Shown here: piece after piece, positions 20,386 to 28,547 of the stretch | Layout: every line of letters starts with the position of its first letter | Position numbering within the stretch: the first letter of the stretch is position 1 | From: Lineus longissimus | Taxonomy: Eukaryota; Nemertea; Pilidiophora; Heteronemertea; Lineidae | Reading direction: 5' to 3' | Length of the DNA: 64,000 nucleotides | NCBI RefSeq assembly: GCF_910592395.1 | Contig: NC_088312.1 | Span: 3,782,001-3,846,000 of the forward strand | The notes under the pieces: model-generated | What the model was told of the DNA's origin: nothing | The model's input: only the letters and a program-made list of their open reading frames with translations | Database searches by the model: none | Made by a program: the position numbers and the translations under genes

Positions 20386-20724
20386 ATAACTGATGCCCCT
20401 GGGGAGAAAGGCCAGAACCATCACTGCCATTCATGTAACCGGCTATTCCCCTCTTGGAACACATTACTGGCTCACCATGTACGAACCCACAACTTCAATT
20501 TAAAGGGGCAAAATCCTGCTGGCTTCCAGAGACCATACAAGTGTCAACAATGTGGTCAAACCTATTTACATAAACATCACTTAGATAGACATAAGAGGCA
20601 ACATACTGGTGAAAATATCAGCATTTGTGTTGTGTGTAAAAAGGAGTTCAGCCGGCCTGATTCTCTCAAGAGGCATCAGTTACTCATGCATAAAGACATA
20701 CTCGTAACACAGAAGTCTAGCTAG
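20386..20724 (+). CDS. Cassette E: alternative 3' exon with three C2H2 fingers
   Basis: Starts after TTTCTGTCTTGCAG in phase 0 and ends with TAG at 20722-20724; 112 residues. Fingers: CHSCNRLF... (extra His, LLAHHVRTH), CQQCGQTY... and CVVCKKEF.... Helix contacts are S-N-T-A, H-H-H-R and R-D-S-R. The linker between fingers 2 and 3 is TGENIS, not TGEKP. A clear AATAAA follows at 20968. Confidence 0.9.
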   Translation: MTDAPGEKGQNHHCHSCNRLFPSWNTLLAHHVRTHNFNLKGQNPAGFQRPYKCQQCGQTYLHKHHLDRHKRQHTGENISICVVCKKEFSRPDSLKRHQLLMHKDILVTQKSS

Positions 20725-20967
20725 TCAGACTTAGCATTACAATGGTAAAGGCAGTAACTCCAAATTGCTATGAAAGGACAGGACTGGTTGGCCTGCCTGA
20801 TTCCTGCTAATCTGGGGAAGAGATTCTCCAGGGTGTTCATGGATATGCCCTTGTGCGTTTTCTTTATTGTCATGCCTTCATTCTGGTGCAATACATTATA
20901 TCATTTATGGCTTTGTGTTTGTGAACTATTCTTTTATATTGATGTTAAAGTTGTCAATCTCAATTGA

Positions 20968-20973
20968 AATAAA
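20968..20973 (+). terminator. Poly(A) signal after cassette E
   Basis: AATAAA 244 bases after the cassette E stop, followed by AT-rich and T/G-rich sequence. Confidence 0.55.
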
Positions 20974-21479
20974 CCTTTATCAAAATAATCCTTATTTCCT
21001 TGTGGTTACTGTGCACTGTATAACATTTCCGAACTGTTAGTACTGAGCAACATGGATTACAGGAAAAGCACAAAAAATGTCATTTTGTGTTTGTATTGCC
21101 TACTTAATATGAAGAAATGCACATGGAAATGACAGGAGATAAAAATGAGACTGAGTGGCGGTCAAACCCAACCCTGCATTTACATGAAGACTACCTCAAA
21201 AGATATCCTCGATCGTCTTGACCTACAAAATTTAACTCAAGAGCTTATGCAGGATACAAGTCTTTGTGGCATGACCTCTGCAGATGCAGCCCTAAGATGC
21301 CCTCAACTTGCTTTACACCAAGCCTTATGATGCCAAGTGTAACGAGTTAACGTTTTCTGCTTTCCGAGTCCTACACCATGGACCATCTCCCATTATGAAG
21401 GTCCACGAATGTGGCACTCTCATGAGCCTTTGGAAGACAATTTGGCTTGACTTTAATACTGGACATCTTATTCTTGCAG

Positions 21480-21752
21480 ATTACCAGTAAATCCAACAAA
21501 TATGTTTGCAAGTTCTGCCATCGGCTGTGTTCATGCAATCGGCAGTTGTTACATCACTTGAGGACTCACACGGGAGAACGACCGCATAAGTGTCCTCACT
21601 GTCCGCTCACATTCTCGCAGGAGGTCAACTTGGAACGACATTTCAGAAAACATACAGGAGAAAAACCTTATAAATGTCTTGTCTGTGGCAAGGCTTTTAG
21701 TCGACCAGACTATCTAAAGTGCCATAAGATAAAAGCTCATACCATGAAGTGA
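21480..21752 (+). CDS. Cassette F: alternative 3' exon with three C2H2 fingers
   Basis: Starts after CTTATTCTTGCAG in phase 0 and ends with TGA at 21750-21752; 90 residues with almost no leader. Fingers: CKFCHRLC..., CPHCPLTF... and CLVCGKAF..., linked by TGERPH and TGEKPY. The first finger has Cys where the core Phe is usual. Helix contacts are C-R-Q-H, Q-V-N-R and R-D-Y-C. The last finger has H-X4-H spacing. Confidence 0.9.
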   Translation: MTSKSNKYVCKFCHRLCSCNRQLLHHLRTHTGERPHKCPHCPLTFSQEVNLERHFRKHTGEKPYKCLVCGKAFSRPDYLKCHKIKAHTMK

Positions 21753-22190
21753 GGCTTTGGTCGGACTCATTGATTCATCCTCATGATGACTGTAAAGTGC
21801 CATTGATAAGATGAGATGAGGCTTTGGCTGGTGAACTCTCGAACAAACTGAGTCATCATGGTCATCTGCTGGTCCCGAAATGAAGATTTGTGACGCTCTT
21901 TTTGGTAATTTTGTTCATGAACCAACCGGGTTCACTTGTGTTTGAAACCAGGGACCTATTCAAGGACGGACCTATTCGATATGACAATTAGATCTGGCAT
22001 GGTATGACTTGGAATTGATGTGGGTGTCGGTTGTGATTTGTGTCATGCCAAGAGGATGAGAGGTTACTTCTGGCATGCGTATTCATTCCCTTAAAGTAAA
22101 CTGTATAAATACGACAGCAGTAGTCATTGTATGCTTATGGTTTAGAATATTCCTCGGTCTTGAAAGATTTTTTTCCGTTCCTGATTTCAG

Positions 22191-22580
22191 GCCATTGTAC
22201 ACCAAACAGGAAACCTAAAAGCTGCCCAGTTATTCTACAAGAAGCTAATAGAGTCAAATCACTTATCTTTTCAGTTCGTATTATTTAAAGCCGGGAAACT
22301 CCTCGAGACAAAATCAGGTCGACCAATGAATGTCTATCAGTGTGACTACTGCCTGCGGATTTGTCCGTCAAGAGCGTCGCTGAGGATACATGTGCGATCT
22401 CATACAAAAGAACGCCCTCATGTTTGCAAGATTTGCCAAATGGCGTTTCCGATAACGAACAGTTTGACTCGGCATATGAGGATACACACAGGAGAAAAAC
22501 CATATAAATGTGACCTATGTGGTGCGACGTTTTCTCGCTTGGATAAACTCAATTTGCATAAAGCTAGAGTGCATGAGTAA
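22191..22580 (+). CDS. Cassette G: alternative 3' exon with three C2H2 fingers, two possible acceptors
   Basis: Two good acceptors exist, both phase 0: TTTTCCGTTCCTGATTTCAG (exon from 22191, 129 residues) and CTTATCTTTTCAG (exon from 22275, 101 residues). The stop is TAA at 22578-22580. Fingers: CDYCLRIC..., CKICQMAF... and CDLCGATF..., linked by TKERPH and TGEKPY. Helix contacts are S-A-S-I, I-N-S-R and R-D-K-L. It matches cassette F in having Cys at the Phe position of finger 1, so the two are probably duplicates. Confidence 0.88.
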   Translation, partial: AIVHQTGNLKAAQLFYKKLIESNHLSFQFVLFKAGKLLETKSGRPMNVYQCDYCLRICPSRASLRIHVRSHTKERPHVCKICQMAFPITNSLTRHMRIHTGEKPYKCDLCGATFSRLDKLNLHKARVHE

Positions 22581-22935
22581 CCCATCTTGAACTTGAAGTG
22601 AAGTTTTAAATACACAATGCTGTAGTGCAGTTACCATGCACATTTGCTGAAACTTTGTATTAACAATAACAGTATTTATGTGTTGTCTGTCTACACACTG
22701 GCAAAGTTTGTTACCATTTTACTATTAGGAGTTTGGGATCCAGTGGACATCATCATCATCATTGGGTCTTTTCATTTCTAGAATAGTATTCATCAATCGT
22801 TTCTTCCACTCAGGAATTCTGCCGACAAGGACATTCAGAGTTGACACTTTCCAAGTGGTGGTAGCATTTACACAGCATAAGTCATTATAAGCCAATATGC
22901 CTATGGAGTAACTCCCTCTTTTTGTCTTCTTACAG

Positions 22936-23280
22936 TTACAGTTCCTGCTCGGCCAACTTCCTAGGCGTTTTTTTGCCGCGAGCATCAAGTGTCGTTTCTG
23001 TGATAAACTATTCAGTCCGGTGCATAAGTACGATTTGAAGAAGCATGAGAGGATCCACACAGGAGAAAAACCATATTCTTGTGAAATTTGTGGTCGGCGT
23101 TTTAGCGACCCGTCGTCCAAAGCGCGGCACAGACGGACTCATTTCCGAGACAAACAGGACGTTCTTGAGAATAGATATATGTCCTTTTCTGAAAGAGGCG
23201 CTTCGGTTCAGAATGCAGACAGTTCATTTCAAAACATTGGGACTTCAAATGCATTTCAAAGAAAAGACAACCATTCCTAG
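22936..23280 (+). CDS. Cassette H: alternative 3' exon with two C2H2 fingers
   Basis: Starts after CTTTTTGTCTTCTTACAG in phase 0 (a second CAG six bases on is also phase 0) and ends with TAG at 23278-23280; 114 residues. Finger 1, CRFCDKLF..., has 14 instead of 12 residues between the second Cys and first His. Finger 2 is CEICGRRF... with contacts D-S-S-R. The linker is TGEKPY. A 40-residue Ser/Asn-rich tail follows. Confidence 0.88.
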   Translation, partial: LQFLLGQLPRRFFAASIKCRFCDKLFSPVHKYDLKKHERIHTGEKPYSCEICGRRFSDPSSKARHRRTHFRDKQDVLENRYMSFSERGASVQNADSSFQNIGTSNAFQRKDNHS

Positions 23281-23501
23281 CCGTTTTCATTTGCCAAGTT
23301 TATAAAACTAGGATGTCTTTTACTATGTTTTTTTTACATACAGAAAGTGCTCCTCTTGTTCGTTTACTTTGATTGACTTGCAGTCAGAATTCATCGGTGA
23401 GCAACAAATGGAGGACAGGCAAGGACTATAAAAGAATGATTAGTGCAGTATGATTAGTTGTACAGGCTTTTAACATGTTTCCAACTCTTTTTTTCTTGCA
23501 G

Positions 23502-23765
23502 TTTAAAAACGGGAGCATTAGACCGCAGACTCGAGCAGGAAGAGTTGGAAACAGCGCTACCTATCTTGCAAACTTTCGCTTCTTGTGCCGTTATTGTGGA
23601 AAAAGGTTCCATCGCAAAGATAATTATGAAAAGCACGTGAGAGTTCACACAGGAGAGATGCCATATGCATGTCCATGCTGTAACAAGAGATATAGTGACA
23701 AGTCAAACCTGAATAAACATGTGAAACGTCATCAATCGGATTTGATACTTCCGTCTATTGTTTAG
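23502..23765 (+). CDS. Cassette I: alternative 3' exon with two C2H2 fingers
   Basis: Starts after CTCTTTTTTTCTTGCAG in phase 0 and ends with TAG at 23763-23765; 87 residues. Fingers: CRYCGKRF... and CPCCNKRY..., linked by TGEMPY, with contacts R-D-N-K and D-S-N-K. A basic leader (RPQTRAGR) precedes them. The second finger shares the (F/Y)SD.S form with cassette H, its left neighbour. Confidence 0.9.
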   Translation, partial: FKNGSIRPQTRAGRVGNSATYLANFRFLCRYCGKRFHRKDNYEKHVRVHTGEMPYACPCCNKRYSDKSNLNKHVKRHQSDLILPSIV

Positions 23766-23854
23766 GAGGATTCACAGTTAAAGGATGTTTTAAGGCCATG
23801 AGCGTGTATGGAGATACCGTGTACAGACCAACACAGTATTTGCTTCATTTTCAG

Positions 23855-24048
23855 ACAGCTTGGAAAAGTCACCTGCCTTCTTCCACCGATTGTATTGGAA
23901 TCAGTTCAGTTCTTTTCTGTTTGGTGCTTGTGGAAGCGTCCTTGCACAGCTATCCCATCTGTCTCAAAGGTATCTCCTCGGAACCTCTCCAGTTGCGTTT
24001 GTGGGAACCAAGTTCGTTGAGGGTCAATATCTCCAGCTGTTTGAATAA
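23855..24048 (+). pseudogene. Degenerate cassette between I and J
   Basis: A TTCATTTTCAG acceptor precedes sequence that still looks like broken fingers in two frames: ACGSVLAQLSHLSQ in one and CVCGNQVR in another. A two-base insertion between the first two Cys codons and loss of His codons would explain it. It lies immediately before the cassette J acceptor. Reads as a decayed cassette; it cannot encode a working finger as it stands. Confidence 0.4.
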
Positions 24049-24072
24049 GTTCTGTCGCTTTTTGTCTTCCAG

Positions 24073-24405
24073 CGTGCTCGGATGGCCATGCCCTTTCTCG
24101 CACAGAAAGTACTTCAGAATCTGCACTTTCCATTTTGCTGTCGCTGGTGTGGGAAAGTGTGTTCATCGATGATCAGTTTAAAACAACATGAACGAGTCCA
24201 CACAGGGGAACGCCCTTTCAAATGCAGCCAATGTGAAAAAACATTTGCCCAAACTTCGAACTTGAAAAAACACTTTGGTCGTGTTCATAGCGGAGAAAGA
24301 CCGTTCGTTTGTCAATTCTGCGATAAAGCCTTCAGTGTGAATGTTGATCTTGAGCGCCACATGCGTACAAGGAATTGCCCAAAGTTGAAATTGAACCCGA
24401 ACTGA
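24073..24405 (+). CDS. Cassette J: alternative 3' exon with three fingers, last one C2HC
   Basis: Starts after GCTTTTTGTCTTCCAG in phase 0 and ends with TGA at 24403-24405; 110 residues. Fingers: CRWCGKVC..., CSQCEKTF... (H-X4-H) and CQFCDKAF.... The third ends HMRTRNC, so Cys replaces the last His. Linkers are TGERPF and SGERPF. Helix contacts are S-I-S-Q (approximate, finger 1), Q-S-N-K and V-V-D-R. AATAAA lies at 24593. Confidence 0.9.
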   Translation, partial: RARMAMPFLAQKVLQNLHFPFCCRWCGKVCSSMISLKQHERVHTGERPFKCSQCEKTFAQTSNLKKHFGRVHSGERPFVCQFCDKAFSVNVDLERHMRTRNCPKLKLNPN

Positions 24406-24592
24406 TAATGTCACTGTGAAAAAAACGTTTTCCCAAGAGCACTTTGACAATGAAGCATTCGAACCAAAGCTGTTCCAGAACGACGCATGTGTATGAGGAA
24501 TTGTCCAACTTGTAGGAAGGGCTTCATGCAGTATCATTGTGTTCTTTGACTGTATTCAATGCATATTACTCTGTGTATAATGTTCAGTTTCC

Positions 24593-24598
24593 AATAAA
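24593..24598 (+). terminator. Poly(A) signal after cassette J
   Basis: AATAAA 188 bases after the cassette J stop, 147 bases before the cassette K acceptor. Confidence 0.55.
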
Positions 24599-24744
24599 AA
24601 GTTCAGAATATCACCAAAATTTTATCTATATGTCCAATTCCATTGGAAATGATACTATGATTCAGTGATTTGCCACGATTTCATTCACCAAATTTTGAAG
24701 TCTACTGCCAAGAATGTAATCCAGTCCTAATATTGATCTTGCAG

Positions 24745-25071
24745 GGTCGAGCAGTGTGGATCAAGGAGATGCTGGATGATTTGATTGGCCGCCCCTGCAG
24801 TGCTAGCTTCGTCTGCAAGTTGTGCTCAACTGCTTTGGGATCCAGGAAAAGTTTGATTCGACATATGCGTATTCACACAGGAGAAAAACCATATGCTTGC
24901 AAATTTTGTGATAGGAAATTCTCGAGAGAGAGCTCTATGAAAAGACACTCAAAGATTCACACAGGAGAGAGGCCTCATGTTTGCCAGATCTGTGGCAGAG
25001 GATTCACTCGGCTAGACTCGCTCAGGACGCACATAATGCAAGCGCATGCAGATTCAGTTACAGACTTGTGA
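24745..25071 (+). CDS. Cassette K: alternative 3' exon with three C2H2 fingers
   Basis: Starts after ATTGATCTTGCAG in phase 0 and ends with TGA at 25069-25071; 108 residues. Fingers: CKLCSTAL..., CKFCDRKF... and CQICGRGF..., linked by TGEKPY and TGERPH. The third has contacts R-D-S-T and H-X4-H spacing. The consensus linkers and lack of odd residues make it one of the most canonical cassettes. AATAAA lies at 25146. Confidence 0.9.
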   Translation, partial: GRAVWIKEMLDDLIGRPCSASFVCKLCSTALGSRKSLIRHMRIHTGEKPYACKFCDRKFSRESSMKRHSKIHTGERPHVCQICGRGFTRLDSLRTHIMQAHADSVTDL

Positions 25072-25145
25072 TCAAGGAGTTGAGGTTGACGAGAACTGAG
25101 AGGCCTGCTTCATTTCATTTTGATGGATTAATCTTTTGACAAGTT

Positions 25146-25151
25146 AATAAA
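25146..25151 (+). terminator. Poly(A) signal after cassette K
   Basis: AATAAA 75 bases after the cassette K stop. Confidence 0.5.
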
Positions 25152-25254
25152 TACCTCACAGTATTGATGAAGCATGATGTGGACTCCCCATTGAGTCTTT
25201 TGAGTATGATTATTCAGCTGAACTCTCACAAAACTTAACTGATTTATCTTGCAG

Positions 25255-25314
25255 TTGACAGAACATTCCCAAGAAGGGAAAGACAACAAGTCAAAGACTG
25301 TGAATGGTTTGTGA
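25255..25314 (+). pseudogene. Decayed duplicate of the 5' part of cassette L
   Basis: The acceptor and first ~50 bases (TTAACTGATTTATCTTGCAG, then LTEHSQEGKDNKSKTVNGL and a stop) align with the start of cassette L 142 bases downstream (TTAACTGATTTCTATTCCAG, LMAYSLEGRDKRTKTADI). Further on, TCATGCACATGC recurs at the matching finger-1 position. It is a relic of tandem duplication of this exon and now opens a 19-codon finger-free terminal exon at most. Confidence 0.7.
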
Positions 25315-25396
25315 TATCCAGCATATCCAAGCATGGCTCAGTCATGCACATGCATTTTGATATAGTCTCATGAAAATTAACTGATTTCTATTCCAG

Positions 25397-25714
25397 TTAA
25401 TGGCATATTCCCTAGAGGGACGGGACAAAAGGACGAAGACTGCGGACATCCGGTGCAAGGTTTGTGGGGTGTGCCTGACGTCCAAACAAGGATTGGTCAT
25501 GCACATGCGGCGTCACACCGGTGAAAGACCTTTCAAATGTCAATATTGTAGTAAGGATTTCCCGCATGAATACACATTACGTCGGCATGTCCTATTACAT
25601 ACAGGAGAAAGGCCGTACAAGTGCACCCTCTGCGGGAAAGGATTCGTACAGTCGTCGACGCTGAAAATACATATCATGGACAAACATAGAGGAGGTCTGA
25701 ACCAAAATAGATAA
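25397..25714 (+). CDS. Cassette L: alternative 3' exon with three C2H2 fingers
   Basis: Starts after GATTTCTATTCCAG in phase 0 and ends with TAG or TAA at 25712-25714; 105 residues. Fingers: CKVCGVCL..., CQYCSKDF... and CTLCGKGF..., linked by TGERPF and TGERPY. It is clearly paralogous to cassette M (CGV.L in finger 1, FPH in finger 2, GFIQ/GFVQ in finger 3, HRGG/HRGI after the last His). Confidence 0.9.
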   Translation, partial: LMAYSLEGRDKRTKTADIRCKVCGVCLTSKQGLVMHMRRHTGERPFKCQYCSKDFPHEYTLRRHVLLHTGERPYKCTLCGKGFVQSSTLKIHIMDKHRGGLNQNR

Positions 25715-25997
25715 CAAAATACTGTACTTGTAGTAACACCTGCTAGCCCACCCTTGGCTGCTCGGAAGACGTGTTGATGGGCAGACCAGACCGACAATGT
25801 AGAAACTGAGGATACTCCACGGCCATGCCGGTGACAGAGGGGTAGGCCTAAATTACAAGAATAATCTGACCAGCAAGTGCAGGAATATTCATTTCACACA
25901 TTGTATTTTTCAAAGCTGTATCTGATGAGAAAGATCCACTTCCACACCAAATGCACCAAGGAACGATCGTTAATAGTCAGTCAAACTTTATCATATT

Positions 25998-26265
25998 TGC
26001 GGGGGCCGCGCTATCACACGTGGTTGCTATCGTCTGCACTGTAGTTCTACCCGTTGCCGCCACAGTGATTTTGGTGGCGCTGCTGGTCGCCTTGCGCATG
26101 CATTAGCGGCTAGTTTCCCGCTCGCTTCGTTGCCATGGAGTCTCCGGTCACGAGTTCCTCGAATCGTTCGTTGATTTGCTAGTCTCAGTACTGGCGGGCT
26201 GCCATTCTCGCACTTGTTACTGTGGGCTGGGTCGGCCCAAAGATGGACAAACAGTCGGCATGACT
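25998..26265. promoter_or_regulatory. CpG-dense island inside the cassette array
   Basis: About 25 CpG dinucleotides occur in roughly 270 bases between cassettes L and M, in a locus where CpG is otherwise sparse. It contains GCGCATGC, several GCCGC/GGCGC runs and CCGCTCGCTTCGTTGCC. There is no finger exon in it. A candidate internal promoter or insulator; function is inference. Confidence 0.35.
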
Positions 26266-26515
26266 ATCAGAGCTGACTCAATATGGCTAAAAGTGACAGC
26301 CACTTGGCTAAAAAGTGGCTAGGAGGAAAAAATTCACAGAGCCAACCCTGCCATGCTAGTGAAAAATTCATCTGAAAGTTTTCTCCAGGTAGCTTCAGCA
26401 ATGATCACGAGTGTTCTCCCTAGTGCATTGACCAAGTAGCCATAGAAATGGCCAAGTTACAAAGGAAAGGCAGTAACATTTCCCTGCTCATCGTATTTTA
26501 TGTTATATTTTGCAG

Positions 26516-26872
26516 TTGCGAGACACTGGCCAGTTTCCACTGCAACGACCAATGCAAACGAAATCCTGGAAGGATCTCCCAGCTAGGAAATTTCAACCTT
26601 ATGTCTGCAAGATCTGTGGTGTCACACTCCGCGCAAGCCATGGTCTTAAAATGCACATGAGGAGACACACTGGTGAAAAACCATATGTGTGTCCGCAGTG
26701 TGATCGGGCGTTTCCTCATAAGAACTCTCTTCAGAGACATGTCAGGCTACATGGACAGACTCCATATAAATGTCCAACATGTGGCATGGGATTCATCCAG
26801 GCAATTTCTTTGAGACAACATCAGATTGATCAACATCGTGGAATATTTGACCCAACTGACTTGAACCTTTGA
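26516..26872 (+). CDS. Cassette M: alternative 3' exon with three C2H2 fingers
   Basis: Starts after TATGTTATATTTTGCAG in phase 0 and ends with TGA at 26870-26872; 118 residues. Fingers: CKICGVTL..., CPQCDRAF... and CPTCGMGF..., linked by TGEKPY and a shortened GQTPY. Paralogue of cassette L. AATAAA lies at 27213. Confidence 0.9.
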   Translation: MRDTGQFPLQRPMQTKSWKDLPARKFQPYVCKICGVTLRASHGLKMHMRRHTGEKPYVCPQCDRAFPHKNSLQRHVRLHGQTPYKCPTCGMGFIQAISLRQHQIDQHRGIFDPTDLNL

Positions 26873-27212
26873 AAATGAATGCTACATTTTCAGTTCAAAT
26901 AATGAAAGTACTTATTAGAACCTGTGATTGAACTGTTTTATACCTCTGAATACTGATGCATGCTTTCTTCAAATTGAGACGTTATTGCTTTTAACTTTTT
27001 CCGAGTCATTTTGCAGTAACAGTACTGATGATTATCTTCCATTGTACTCAACTCCAGTTTTGGTGCAAAATCATTTGTTTTCATTCAGTTTTAACTCAAG
27101 TGAGGTCAGGTCTGTAGAAAACACTGCCTGTGTTGCATTCTAAAGGTGTTCACCAATGGGAGCTCCTTTGTTCTGCATCTTCTGTATTGATTGTTTTGTC
27201 GGACTAAAAAAT

Positions 27213-27218
27213 AATAAA
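27213..27218 (+). terminator. Poly(A) signal between cassettes M and N
   Basis: AATAAA 341 bases after the cassette M stop and 46 bases before the cassette N acceptor. Confidence 0.4.
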
Positions 27219-27263
27219 AGCACACAATAATTGGCTGTAATCTTGTACTCTGTCTCGTTGCAG

Positions 27264-27575
27264 ACTAGACCAGGTGATCCAAATTTAGCATTTCGTGGAG
27301 TGTCTGGGCCACCATACTACTGCAGTGTATGTAACTATGGTGCAGCAACGCCCGCAAATCTGAGGGTCCACATGAGAAAACACACAGGGGACCGTCCATT
27401 TAAGTGTGACCAGTGCAGCCGGTCTTTTAGCAACATGTCAAACTTGTACCGTCATGTGCGAACTCACACTTGCGCTGGTTTTCCTTGTGAATTCTGTGGG
27501 AAAAGTTTTGAGAAGAAACGTTTGCTGCAGGATCATTTGACGGTGCATTATGAACTGGTCAAGAACAAGGCATGA
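27264..27575 (+). CDS. Cassette N: alternative 3' exon with three C2H2 fingers
   Basis: Starts after CTCTGTCTCGTTGCAG in phase 0 and ends with TGA at 27573-27575; 103 residues. Fingers: CSVCNYGA... , CDQCSRSF... and CEFCGKSF.... The TGDRPF linker joins fingers 1 and 2; TCAGFP joins 2 and 3. Helix contacts are N-S-N-R for finger 2 and K-R-L-D for finger 3. Paralogous to cassette O, which has the same S.SF...SNL.RH finger 2 and a (K/E)(K/R)..LL..H finger 3. Confidence 0.9.
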   Translation, partial: TRPGDPNLAFRGVSGPPYYCSVCNYGAATPANLRVHMRKHTGDRPFKCDQCSRSFSNMSNLYRHVRTHTCAGFPCEFCGKSFEKKRLLQDHLTVHYELVKNKA

Positions 27576-27800
27576 CAGATATAAGACATTGTCATCTTGA
27601 TGTTGTGAGTTAGATTTCAGTTAATGCAGAAGAATTGTTGCAATGGGAAGAGCTTGTTGTGTCAAATGGGGCTAATTTTCATTTCAAATAAGAAGAGAGG
27701 TTATGTGATTTTCATAAAATCAAGAGGCGAGGTACAGTAAAGGTTTTTAAAATACTCCAGAAGATAGGTAATTTTCACTAAAATCAAGAATGCAAATTAT

Positions 27801-27806
27801 AATAAA
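27801..27806 (+). terminator. Poly(A) signal after cassette N
   Basis: AATAAA 226 bases after the cassette N stop. Confidence 0.45.
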
Positions 27807-27850
27807 TACGTTTTTATGAGAAATAAGAATCTTTTTGACTTTTTTCTCAG

Positions 27851-27940
27851 CGTCCACAACTCTCTCAGGACAAAGATGCCAATGTTGTCATCCATTTCCC
27901 AGCTTCTGAGACTAGCAACACCATGGTCAAAGACAGATAA
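27851..27940 (+). other. Possible finger-free terminal exon
   Basis: A strong acceptor (GACTTTTTTCTCAG) opens a phase-0 frame of 29 residues (RPQLSQDKDANVVIHF...) ending in TAA at 27938-27940. No Cys/His motif is present. If used it would give a fingerless isoform able to dimerise but not bind DNA; equally it may be a decayed cassette or chance. Confidence 0.25.
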
Positions 27941-28238
27941 AGTGGCAACTCTCTTAGCTGATATGTCTACTAGCCAGCACTGATTCAGGTCCTGGTTTCA
28001 TGGGAATTTTCAATCTCGATACTGTGAGGAAGGCATTTGTAACTCACTGACACCCCCTCCAATGCAAACAAGTGGTACTGCCACCTGCAAATATAATCAC
28101 TGCAATGTGCGACCAAATAATTGCTTTTCAGTTCCCATCACAGAAATACTCAAATCATAGCAAACCAATTAATTTCAGAATAAGTCACTGAATCATTGCA
28201 TATCTTCACATTAAAATGGACTGTTTGTGTCATTGCAG

Positions 28239-28547
28239 AGCACACCAAGTAGTCCGTGGCTGGCCAAGCTAACCTGCTCAATCTGCAGTAAGGTGCTGAA
28301 GACAACCGGAGGCTACGAGACCCATATGAGGACGCACACGGGAGAGAGACCATTCCGCTGTCTAATATGTGGAAGTAGCTTTACTCATCCTTCAAATCTA
28401 CTGCGTCATAAAAAACAACATTATCGTGCCTTTGTAACCGAATGTAAAATTTGTGGCGAGCGTTTCACTGAAAAGCATTTGCTGCATCAACATCTTAGAA
28501 AGTTTCATTGTTCTGCTATGATTGATGCAGCTAGACGGTCTAGGTAA
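28239..28547 (+). CDS. Cassette O: last intact alternative 3' exon, three C2H2 fingers
   Basis: Starts after GTTTGTGTCATTGCAG in phase 0 and ends with TAA at 28545-28547; 102 residues. Fingers: CSICSKVL..., CLICGSSF... and CKICGERF.... The TGERPF linker joins 1 and 2; YRAFVT joins 2 and 3. Helix contact positions include H-S-N-R in finger 2. The tail is basic (ARRSR). Confidence 0.9.
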   Translation, partial: STPSSPWLAKLTCSICSKVLKTTGGYETHMRTHTGERPFRCLICGSSFTHPSNLLRHKKQHYRAFVTECKICGERFTEKHLLHQHLRKFHCSAMIDAARRSR

